Notes under the pieces: model-generated
The model's input: the letters and a program-made list of their open reading frames with translations, nothing else
What the model was told of the DNA's origin: nothing
Databases searched by the model: none
Assembly: GCF_019317285.1 (NCBI RefSeq)
Contig: NZ_CP079218.1
Span: 5,332,001-5,396,000 of the forward strand
Source: Pedobacter sp. D749
GTDB lineage: Bacteria; Bacteroidota; Bacteroidia; Sphingobacteriales; Sphingobacteriaceae
Length of the DNA: 64,000 nt
Reading direction: 5' to 3'
Made by a program: the position numbers and the translations under genes
Part shown: positions 17,670 through 24,647 of the stretch, in pieces
How the letters are laid out: each line of letters opens with the position of its first letter
How positions within the stretch are numbered: the stretch's first letter is position 1

Positions 17670-17677
17670 ATATACTC

Positions 17678-19720
17678 ATGAAATTTAAAATCACCTCAGA
17701 ATATCAACCTACCGGAGATCAGCCTAGTGCCATTAAACAGCTGGTGGATGGTGTAAATGCTAACGAACATTATCAAACCTTATTGGGCGTAACAGGATCT
17801 GGAAAAACGTTTACCGTGGCCAATGTAATTGAGCAGACCCAAAAGCCTACCTTGATTTTAAGTCACAATAAAACTTTGGCAGCACAGCTTTACGGAGAGT
17901 TCAAAAATTTCTTTCCCGAAAATTCGGTAAATTACTTTGTTTCTTATTACGATTATTATCAACCAGAGGCCTTTATCGCTTCGAGCAATACCTATATCGA
18001 AAAAGACCTTAGCATTAACGAGGAAATTGAGAAACTGCGTTTACGTACCACCTCATCGCTAATGAGCGGTAGGCGCGACATTATCGTGGTATCATCCATA
18101 TCATGCATTTATGGTATGGGTAATCCGGAAGATTTTTCCCGGATGGTTTTCCGCTTCGGTGTAGGGCTTCGGATTTCGAGAAATGCATTTTTACATAGTT
18201 TGGTAGAGATTTTATACTCGCGTACTACAACCGAATTTAAAAGGGGAACTTTTAGGGTAAAGGGCGATACCGTAGATATTTATCCGGCCTATCTGGATCA
18301 TGCCTACCGCATTTCTTTTTTCGGCGATGATATTGAAGAACTTTCGGCTATTGATCCCATTTCAGGCAAAACCCTGGAGAAACTTGAAGATATGGCCATT
18401 TATCCTGCCAACCTTTTCGTTACGCCAAAAGATAGATTCAATTCTTCGATTTGGGGAATACAGGAAGAGCTGGAAATTCGTAAGAACCAGTTAATTGCAG
18501 ATCGGCATTTATTGGAAGCAAAACGTTTGGAAGAACGGACCAATTTCGATATTGAAATGATGAAAGAACTGGGCTATTGTTCAGGGATTGAAAACTATTC
18601 GCGTTTCTTTGATGGAAGGCAACCCGGTATGCGTCCTTTCTGTCTGCTGGATTATTTCCCTGAAGATTATTTAATGGTCATTGACGAAAGTCATGTTACC
18701 GTTCCGCAGATCAGGGCCATGTATGGCGGAGATAGATCGAGAAAATTATCTTTAGTTGAATATGGCTTCCGCTTGCCGGCTGCTCTTGATAACAGGCCTT
18801 TAAATTTCAACGAATTCGAAGCCCTTGCCCCGCAAACCATTTATGTAAGTGCTACACCTGCTGAATATGAATTAGAAAAATCAGAAGGCGTGGTGGTAGA
18901 GCAGGTAATCAGGCCAACCGGATTGTTAGATCCTGTTATAGAGATCAGACCTGCCATTAACCAGGTAGATGATCTTTTGGATGAAATAGACATTACCATA
19001 AAAGATGGCGGACGTATTCTGGTTACTACGCTAACAAAGCGCATGGCTGAAGAATTGACAAAATATCTTGATCGCCTAAACATTAAAACCAGGTACATCC
19101 ACTCCGAAATTAAAACTTTAGAGCGGGTAGAAATTCTACGCGGTTTACGTTTAGGAGAATTTGACGTTTTAGTAGGTATTAACCTGCTACGTGAAGGTTT
19201 GGACTTACCCGAGGTTACTCTGGTTGCTATTTTAGATGCAGATAAAGAAGGTTTCTTACGGTCTGAAAAATCGCTGATCCAAACCATTGGCCGTGCAGCC
19301 CGTAATGATAAAGGACGTGTAATTATGTATGCTGATGGCATTACAGATAGTATGGAAAAAACCATCTCTGAAACGAACAGGCGTAGAGATATACAGATTG
19401 CATACAACCTTGAACATGGCATTACACCAAAAACTGTCGGGAAATCAAGAGAAGCAATTTTAGAACAAACATCGGTACTCGATTTCTCTCAAAAAGCAAG
19501 CGATAATAAAGCAAGGGCTTATGTGGAAAATGCAGAAATCAGTATTGCCGCAGATCCGATTGTGCAGTACATGGGTAAGGCCGAACTGCAAAGAGCAATT
19601 GATACTACCCGTAAGGATATGCAGAAAGCAGCAAAAGATATGGACTTTTTACAAGCTGCAAAGCTGCGCGACGAAATGTTTGCACTAGAGAAAATGTTTA
19701 ACGAAAAGTTCGGCAAGTAA
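17678..19720 (+). CDS. uvrB: Excinuclease ABC subunit B
   Basis: The damage-verifying helicase-like subunit of nucleotide excision repair; it acts in the cytoplasm with UvrA and UvrC. At 680 aa it is full length. Seen are the Walker A GVTGSGKT near residue 40, the beta-hairpin region YFVSYYDYYQPEAF near residue 88, the DEAD-box-like VIDESHVTVPQI near residue 332, helicase motifs GINLLREGLDLPEV and QTIGRAARN, and a C-terminal UVR domain (last 35 residues) that binds UvrC. The start MKFKITSEYQPTGDQP is the family start. A possible 33-aa ORF overlaps its stop. Confidence 0.98.
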   Translation: MKFKITSEYQPTGDQPSAIKQLVDGVNANEHYQTLLGVTGSGKTFTVANVIEQTQKPTLILSHNKTLAAQLYGEFKNFFPENSVNYFVSYYDYYQPEAFIASSNTYIEKDLSINEEIEKLRLRTTSSLMSGRRDIIVVSSISCIYGMGNPEDFSRMVFRFGVGLRISRNAFLHSLVEILYSRTTTEFKRGTFRVKGDTVDIYPAYLDHAYRISFFGDDIEELSAIDPISGKTLEKLEDMAIYPANLFVTPKDRFNSSIWGIQEELEIRKNQLIADRHLLEAKRLEERTNFDIEMMKELGYCSGIENYSRFFDGRQPGMRPFCLLDYFPEDYLMVIDESHVTVPQIRAMYGGDRSRKLSLVEYGFRLPAALDNRPLNFNEFEALAPQTIYVSATPAEYELEKSEGVVVEQVIRPTGLLDPVIEIRPAINQVDDLLDEIDITIKDGGRILVTTLTKRMAEELTKYLDRLNIKTRYIHSEIKTLERVEILRGLRLGEFDVLVGINLLREGLDLPEVTLVAILDADKEGFLRSEKSLIQTIGRAARNDKGRVIMYADGITDSMEKTISETNRRRDIQIAYNLEHGITPKTVGKSREAILEQTSVLDFSQKASDNKARAYVENAEISIAADPIVQYMGKAELQRAIDTTRKDMQKAAKDMDFLQAAKLRDEMFALEKMFNEKFGK

Positions 19721-19821
19721 TGATTTGGGTTTATAAATTGGTTTTTAGATCATTTAATTTAGAATTACTGGGTAAGAAACTGGGAATAGATTTTAGTAAA
19801 TTACCTAAACATCCAAAATAA
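19720..19821 (+). CDS. Possible 33-aa ORF coupled to uvrB
   Basis: The ATG overlaps the uvrB stop (TAATG), the coupling arrangement used by several operons in this window. The product (MIWVYKLVFRSFNLELLG...) is basic and hydrophobic at its N-terminus. I recognise no family. It may be chance. Confidence 0.3.
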   Translation: MIWVYKLVFRSFNLELLGKKLGIDFSKLPKHPK

Positions 19822-19863
19822 TTATAGATTTTTGATGTTTTCATCATCAAACAATACAGCACA

Positions 19864-20061
19864 ATGGACGGTCAAAACAGAAAGGACATTTATCCGGGAT
19901 TAGCAGTCGGGATTATATTAAAGAAGGACCAGCGGTCTGGAAACATCACTTATGGTGTAGTGAAAGATTTGCTTACTTCATCGGCATTTCATTCCAGGGG
20001 GATAAAAGTGAGGCTTGAAGATGGGCAGGTTGGCCGTGTAGCGGAAATAGTTGAAGATTAA
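19864..20061 (+). CDS. YwbE family protein
   Basis: A 65-aa protein of the YwbE (DUF2196) family, recognised from the whole sequence: YPGLAVGIILKKDQRSG, then GVVKDLLTSSAFHSRGIKVRLEDGQVGRV. Such proteins have a small beta-barrel KOW-like look, but the function is not known. It is a separate small gene after uvrB, with a short AT-rich leader. Confidence 0.88.
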   Translation: MDGQNRKDIYPGLAVGIILKKDQRSGNITYGVVKDLLTSSAFHSRGIKVRLEDGQVGRVAEIVED

Positions 20062-20189
20062 TCGGCGATATTAAAACCTTTATAGCCTGATTTGCGTATT
20101 ATATTTGTAATCGGATTGCAATTAAAGGCTAAAAAAGTAACAAAATAAATGTTACGACGTCTATATTTGTAACAACAGTAATTTAAAGA

Positions 20190-20441
20190 ATGGCATTAGT
20201 AAAATTCATTTTCATCACAATATTGGTACTTTGGCTGATCAGAATGTTGATTAAGTTAATTCTGCCAATGCTGTTTAATAACCTGGCCAGCAAAATGCAG
20301 AGTCAGGCAACAGGGCAGCAGCAACAACAAAGACGGTCAAAACCTGAAGGTTCTATTTCAATAGATTATATGCCTCCAAAGCCTGATCAAAGTAAAACAG
20401 ATAAACTCGGCGACTTCGTAGACTACGAAGAAGTGAAATAA
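20190..20441 (+). CDS. DUF4834 family small membrane protein
   Basis: An 83-aa protein with one N-terminal transmembrane helix (FIFITILVLWLIRMLIKLIL), a Gln/Arg-rich linker and an acidic cytoplasmic tail ending DFVDYEEVK, the pattern of DUF4834 in Bacteroidota. Function unknown. A TATATTTG -7-like box lies at 20162-20169, and a bidirectional terminator follows the gene. Confidence 0.82.
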   Translation: MALVKFIFITILVLWLIRMLIKLILPMLFNNLASKMQSQATGQQQQQRRSKPEGSISIDYMPPKPDQSKTDKLGDFVDYEEVK

Positions 20442-20445
20442 AACT

Positions 20446-20474
20446 AAACCCTGAACTTGTTTCAGGGTTTTTTG
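20446..20474. terminator. Bidirectional terminator between DUF4834 and the SRPBCC pseudogene
   Basis: AAACCCTGA pairs with TCAGGGTTT and a T-tract follows; the genes on either side are convergent. Confidence 0.8.
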
Positions 20475-20481
20475 TTAAAAT

Positions 20482-20920
20482 TCAACGTGCCATTTCAGCC
20501 TGAAATTTGATTACCTTATTTCTTTTCTCAATGAGTTTCAACATATAATTTTTGAGAAATATTTTGTCTGCTAACCAGCCTAATAAGCCAAACGGTGCCT
20601 GAAACTCAAAAATATCAGTCATCTCTGTTTGAGTATCTATAAATTTAAACTGATGCTGGTGATGGAGTTTTTTTAAAGGTCCCTTAATCATCTCGTCAAT
20701 GAAGAAAGTTGGATATTCCATCGCGATAATCTTATTGGTCATTTCGAACGGAATACCAAAATGCCTGGCACTCCAGGTCGATCAGACCACTATTTTTTCC
20801 GGCTATTGCTTTTTCTCCAGACGATTGCATTGACTGTAAATGAAGATCAATACTTCTAGCCAGATCAAAACAGCGCCCGATCGGTGCATTAATCAATGTT
20901 TTTAAGATAATTGTGGGCAT
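20482..20920 (-). pseudogene. SRPBCC family protein, frameshifted
   Basis: Two overlapping fragments encode one SRPBCC (START-like) protein. The 5' part (from ATG 20920) reads MPTIILKTLINAPIGRCFDL to GKNSGLIDL, then leaves frame. In the next frame the family continues as TWSARHFGIPFEMTNKI through IFEFQAPFGLLGWLADKIFL to the end. The junction lies at about 20772-20778, at ACCTGG. The family normally has roughly five more residues here (a GLGExxTW-like stretch), so a short out-of-frame deletion, perhaps between two CCTGG repeats, explains both the shift and the missing residues. It is the last gene of the operon starting at 22693. Confidence 0.75.
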
Positions 20921-20946
20921 ATACGTTCGCTTTAGTTACAATTACC

Positions 20947-21870
20947 TTATCGTTTTCCGCTCAGGGCTGCCATTGCCTCATCAATCTTTCCATATTTAAA
21001 ATCGAATCCACTATGTAGTAGCACTGCTGGCTTAACCCATCTGCTTTTTAAAATCAGTTCCGTTTCCGTTCCGATAATTTTTGCACCAATAGCCAATAGC
21101 CATGCTGGAGCAGGCAAGCCGAAATTGCGACCAAAGGCCTTTCTGATGCTGCGCATAAAAACATGGTTTTTAATCACTTCCGGTGCTGTGCAGTTTACAA
21201 TTCCTTCAATTTCAGGGTGATCAAGGAGCCATCTTATACTACCTGCAGCATCCTCTTCGTGGATCCAGCTCATATACTGTTCGCCATTACCCTGTTTACC
21301 ACCCATGCCCAATTTCACCAGGTTAAGTAAGCGCGGAAACGCCCCATCTTTCAGGCCTAAAACAATGCCCATTCTAAGGGCTATTTTTCGGGTATTGGGC
21401 GTGTCTGTTTCAAAAAAGCTATTTTCCCAGGCTTTGCAAACCTCAATAGAGAAACCTTCACCGATTTCGCCTGTTAACTCATCTTGTGCATGGTCTTCGG
21501 CATGGCGGTAAATGGTTGCAGAAGTAATATTGATCCAAAGTTTTGGCGGATTTTCCATTTCTCCGATCGCTCTGCCCAGTAAACGGGTGGGAATCAATCT
21601 TGAATCAAAAATTTCTTTTTTGTTTTTTTTAGTATACCTGCAGTTTACATTTTTACCGCAAAGGTTCACCAGGAGGTCAGCCCCTTGTAAGCTGTAGGCC
21701 CACTCACCCATATTTTTGCCATCCCATACCAACGTTTTAATATTGCCCGTTTCAGCTTGTGCTTTTCTGGACAGAATGATCACTTCATCAGCCAGGCTGC
21801 TAAAATATTTCGCTAATACATTGCCTAAATAACCATTTCCGCCGGCCAGTACAATTTTTCTGTATTTCAT
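20947..21870 (-). CDS. TIGR01777 family epimerase/oxidoreductase
   Basis: A 307-aa NAD(P)-binding Rossmann protein of the TIGR01777 (YfcH-like) family. The N-terminus has GGNGYLGNVLA, the middle LVNLCGKNVNCRYTKKNKKEI with the family's RY-T-x-K element, then MSWIHEEDAAGSIRWLLDHP and a C-terminal DUF1731-like PAPAWLLAIGAKIIGTETELIL. Substrate unknown. It starts 7 bp after the DCC-type gene and 26 bp before the SRPBCC pseudogene, so the three form one operon. Confidence 0.9.
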   Translation of the reverse strand: MKYRKIVLAGGNGYLGNVLAKYFSSLADEVIILSRKAQAETGNIKTLVWDGKNMGEWAYSLQGADLLVNLCGKNVNCRYTKKNKKEIFDSRLIPTRLLGRAIGEMENPPKLWINITSATIYRHAEDHAQDELTGEIGEGFSIEVCKAWENSFFETDTPNTRKIALRMGIVLGLKDGAFPRLLNLVKLGMGGKQGNGEQYMSWIHEEDAAGSIRWLLDHPEIEGIVNCTAPEVIKNHVFMRSIRKAFGRNFGLPAPAWLLAIGAKIIGTETELILKSRWVKPAVLLHSGFDFKYGKIDEAMAALSGKR

Positions 21871-21877
21871 GATATGA

Positions 21878-22693
21878 TTATAAAATTAAGATTAAACCCA
21901 AAACAATTAAGCGGTAAAGCGCCCAGGTAATGCTCATCAACCAACCTAGCTTTAATAATTTACTTCTACGGATATGTTCTAAAAACATCAATCCCGCAAC
22001 CATTAAAAAGTATAACAGATAAAATAAGGGCAGAAAGCTGATGTATTTTGCCAGAATTATAATGGGCAAGAGCAAAAGTGAACCTGCGAAGGAAATGGTC
22101 ATCATATTCCCTAAATAATCCCAAAGCTTTTCTTTTCTATAAAAATGAATGATTGCACCCTGGAAAAATAGCTGGCCTCCACAGATTAAGTATTCGCGGT
22201 ACTTACTACCCAGTGGTACAAAACCGGTAAGCAGATGAGCATAATCTGTTAGTATATAAGCGGTAATAAACCAGGTTAAAAGAAAGAATGCGATGCGGTA
22301 TTGAAGTTTAAAAGTTGGCTGTAAGGTGTTTTCTTTTACTGCAGCTGGTATAATTACTTTACGGTTGTAAGAAATAAATGCATAAAATTTACCCATCAGA
22401 TAAACAAATGGACTAAACAAAAACAATGGCTTAAAAAAGGGCATAGCATGTGCAATAATTTTGAATAAACTCTGGATGCCGTAAGTAACTTCACCGGTTT
22501 CTGTATTAACCAGTGCAATTTCATTGGCAGCCCTTTGCCGGTCTACCAGCGGACAAATGTTTTGTGGCATTTCCTGGTAAGCCTCACGACCATCTTGAGC
22601 CAACATACCTGTTTTTACAAAGACCTTAGTATAGGCATAACACATGGGGCATTCATTGTCAAATAAAATTACATGGTTTTTAAGTGTTTTCAT
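21878..22693 (-). CDS. DCC1-like thiol-disulfide oxidoreductase family protein, membrane-bound
   Basis: A 271-aa fusion of an N-terminal DUF393/DCC domain and a C-terminal membrane part. The N-terminus reads VILFDNECPMCYAY with the CxxC pair Cys15/Cys18, the family's presumed redox site. About four to five transmembrane helices follow from residue 140. It is the first gene of the operon with TIGR01777 and SRPBCC. A palindrome upstream (22711-22732) matches the one at the neighbouring GbsR/MarR promoter. Confidence 0.82.
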   Translation of the reverse strand: MKTLKNHVILFDNECPMCYAYTKVFVKTGMLAQDGREAYQEMPQNICPLVDRQRAANEIALVNTETGEVTYGIQSLFKIIAHAMPFFKPLFLFSPFVYLMGKFYAFISYNRKVIIPAAVKENTLQPTFKLQYRIAFFLLTWFITAYILTDYAHLLTGFVPLGSKYREYLICGGQLFFQGAIIHFYRKEKLWDYLGNMMTISFAGSLLLLPIIILAKYISFLPLFYLLYFLMVAGLMFLEHIRRSKLLKLGWLMSITWALYRLIVLGLILIL

Positions 22694-22710
22694 TTTATTT
22701 AAATTTTAAT

Positions 22711-22732
22711 ACTTTCAGTAAAATATGAAACT
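22711..22732. promoter_or_regulatory. Candidate GbsR/MarR operator upstream of the DCC operon
   Basis: ACTTTCA, 8 nt, TGAAACT: the same half-site and the same 8-nt spacing as the palindrome at 23396-23417, with one mismatch. It ends 18 bp before the start of the DCC gene. Confidence 0.55.
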
Positions 22733-22746
22733 TTTGATTAAAAAAT

Positions 22747-22775
22747 AAAGCCGAACAATAGGAAGGCTTTTTTTA
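22747..22775 (-). terminator. Terminator after the GbsR/MarR gene
   Basis: On the minus strand AAAGCC pairs with GGCTTT across about 14 nt, followed by a T-rich run. The rest of the gap to 22864 is low-complexity sequence (TCTATCTTG and TACTTGCTAC repeats). Confidence 0.55.
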
Positions 22776-22864
22776 AGGTCTAGGGTTTAAGGTGTAAGGC
22801 TTAGGGTAAATCTATCTTGATACTTGCTACATCTATCTTGCTACTCTTGTCTCCCCTTTCCAAT

Positions 22865-23371
22865 CTATTTAAACACCTTCAACACCGAACCCCAGAACCA
22901 GCTTTCTTCTGCTTTAAGCATTGTTTCTAAAGTTTTATCTACGTTTCCGGCAAGTTTGTTAATGTCTTTTATCGATTTTTTGAAGGTAATAAACTCCGGA
23001 TCTTTCTCATCGCCATTAACAGTAGAGAGTTCGTTCAAAATTTTTAAAACGGGTTCCAGTTCTCTTTTTTTACGCTCTTTAGCCACCTGCCTGGCAATAT
23101 TCCAAACATCCTTATCCGCAAAAAAGTATTCTTTCCGCTCACCGGCCTTATGTTGTTTTTCAATCAATCCCCAACCAATCAGGTCGCGGAGGGTCATGTT
23201 CGCATTGCCCCTTGAAATACTGAGCTGCTCCATAATTTCTTCGGTGGTTAACGCTTCAGGCGAAATTAATAACAGCGCATGTACCTGGGCCATGGTGCGG
23301 TTAATTCCCCATTCTGAGCCTAATTTGCCCCAGGCTTCTATAAATTTTAATTTTGCTGCTGCTAATTCCAT
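22865..23371 (-). CDS. GbsR/MarR family transcriptional regulator
   Basis: A 168-aa winged-helix DNA-binding protein. The start is the ATG at 23371 (MELAAAKLKFIEAWGKLG), the family N-terminus; a longer reading would put the promoter inside the gene. The helix-turn-helix region is ALTTEEIMEQLSISRGNANM followed by TLRDLIGWGLIEKQHKAGERKEYF, the recognition helix and wing. Its own promoter (TATATTTG 5-12 bp upstream of the start region, TTTG 18 bp before it) overlaps a perfect 10-bp-arm palindrome, so autoregulation is likely. A second such site precedes the DCC operon downstream. Confidence 0.88.
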   Translation of the reverse strand: MELAAAKLKFIEAWGKLGSEWGINRTMAQVHALLLISPEALTTEEIMEQLSISRGNANMTLRDLIGWGLIEKQHKAGERKEYFFADKDVWNIARQVAKERKKRELEPVLKILNELSTVNGDEKDPEFITFKKSIKDINKLAGNVDKTLETMLKAEESWFWGSVLKVFK

Positions 23372-23374
23372 GTA

Positions 23375-23419
23375 CAAATATAAAGTTATTTTTAAACTTT
23401 CAAAAATTATTGAAAGTTT
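23375..23419 (-). promoter_or_regulatory. GbsR/MarR promoter with overlapping operator palindrome
   Basis: On the minus strand TTTG, 18 nt, TATATTTG (-7 box at 23375-23382) is a near-ideal Bacteroidota promoter. The palindrome AAACTTTCAA, 6 nt, TTGAAAGTTT (23394-23419) has perfect 10-bp arms and covers the -33 element, the position expected for a repressor operator. It also touches the stop of the neighbouring lyase-family gene. Confidence 0.7.
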
Positions 23420-24518
23420 ATTTGTTTGAAGAATATTTGCTATCGCGTTGAATCTCATCCAGCACCATCTGCCAGTTAGCCTTATTGTTATTTACTTTTT
23501 TTAACAGATCAGCCTGTGTCCTATCGAAATAGACAGATAGTTTTAATACGGGCAAAGCCAGACTGGGTTTAAACATTGTCCCGGGAGCAAATCCAGGCTC
23601 ATTGTTCCTGGCCCGGTCGCGGTCGAATTTAACGGTTGTGTTTACGTATTCTTCGTGTTGTTTTTCACCATTGATGTATGGGATCAGCCATTCTACAGAT
23701 TTTTTGACCGAAGATCCTTTAGGCGACTCATAAGTATAAAAATTAGCCCCATTTGCCCTATCGATTATAATGGCCAGTTTTAACATAGGTTCCAGGTCAT
23801 AAATGTGGTAATGCATCGCATCACGCTCTTTAAAATCCAAACTTGTTCCGTCGGGACATAAATTGATATTGATGTGGCTTTTTAAATTGTCTATGGCCCA
23901 TCTGATCAAATCCTGATTATTTAAAGTATAACCGATTTCACCAACTTCTTTTAGGCGGTGCGCGTTCCAGTTGTTAATGGCAGTAGCCCTGCCCGCTTTC
24001 ATCCGTTTGCTGTTAATTTCTGCCCAAGCCGTTTCGGTAAGCCATTGTTCAATCTGTTTTTTATCTGTACCTGGGATATCTTTTTTAATCAGATCGTAAG
24101 CTTCAATGGCCTTATCCAGATTGGTATCGTCAATAGGATCGCCATTTGGTTTATTAATTTTGGCCCATGCATCAAGAAATTCTACACATTTGTTTAAATA
24201 TTTTTGATCATCGGTAATCCGGTATTGTAAGGCCAGTGCAAACATTTTGTTCATGTCTGCCAGGGCTAACCTGGTTTTTTCTTTTTTCGGATTTCCCTTT
24301 AATAATCCTTCAGTCCGGATGGTATCAATTGGGTTTGGTTGCGCAGTTAAATAATTTAATGCCGATTTTGCAAAGCCCAGGTATAGTTTTTGGGTTTTTC
24401 CGTCATTTTTGATCTGCGTTTTTAGCTTTTTGATTTCATCATTATTTAAACTGACCAGCTGCGAAAACGAAGAAAAAGATAATAAAGCAAGAGCAGCTGT
24501 AATGACAAACTTTCTCAT
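23418..24518 (-). CDS. Alginate lyase family protein
   Basis: A 366-aa exported protein with a signal peptide (MRKFVITAALALLSFSSFSQ) and the alginate-lyase (PF05426) all-helical (alpha/alpha) fold: KLYLGFAKSALNYL, YRITDDQKYLNKCVEFLDAWA, INNWNAHRLKEVGEIGY and the conserved aromatic segment AMHYHIYDLEPMLKLA that in PL5-type lyases carries catalytic His/Tyr. The substrate is probably a uronate-containing polymer, but this is not certain. It is probably a single gene: a TAGATTTG -7-like box on the minus strand (24550-24557) is about 30 bp upstream. Confidence 0.8.
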   Translation of the reverse strand: MRKFVITAALALLSFSSFSQLVSLNNDEIKKLKTQIKNDGKTQKLYLGFAKSALNYLTAQPNPIDTIRTEGLLKGNPKKEKTRLALADMNKMFALALQYRITDDQKYLNKCVEFLDAWAKINKPNGDPIDDTNLDKAIEAYDLIKKDIPGTDKKQIEQWLTETAWAEINSKRMKAGRATAINNWNAHRLKEVGEIGYTLNNQDLIRWAIDNLKSHININLCPDGTSLDFKERDAMHYHIYDLEPMLKLAIIIDRANGANFYTYESPKGSSVKKSVEWLIPYINGEKQHEEYVNTTVKFDRDRARNNEPGFAPGTMFKPSLALPVLKLSVYFDRTQADLLKKVNNNKANWQMVLDEIQRDSKYSSNK

Positions 24519-24585
24519 AATAAATAGGTTGAATTTTTATTCTTTATTGCAAATCTAATTTTTTATTCAGCATGCATTTAATTTA

Positions 24586-24619
24586 TTGCTTTTTTATACC
24601 GCCCAATTTTTTATTTTTG
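24586..24619 (+). promoter_or_regulatory. Candidate promoter for the YfhO gene
   Basis: TTG (24586-24588), 23 nt, TATTTTTG (24612-24619) fits the Bacteroidota consensus, at the long end of the spacing range, and lies about 28 bp before the ATG. Confidence 0.45.
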
Positions 24620-24647
24620 ACATTCGTTTAAACTTAAACAAACCTTA

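Larger units (their letters stand above)
17308..17677. other. 370-bp gap: repeat, terminator and hairpin upstream of uvrB
   Basis: Holds an extragenic repeat (17318-17430) whose ends GTCATTTCGA and TCGAGATGAC are near-complementary, a strong terminator, a 15-bp-arm hairpin and a -7 box close to uvrB. No gene seen. Confidence 0.75.

Noticed and set aside
18841..19422. 193-codon antisense ORF within uvrB
   Set aside because: Ser/Arg/Val-rich translation that mirrors the sense codons; no family resemblance.
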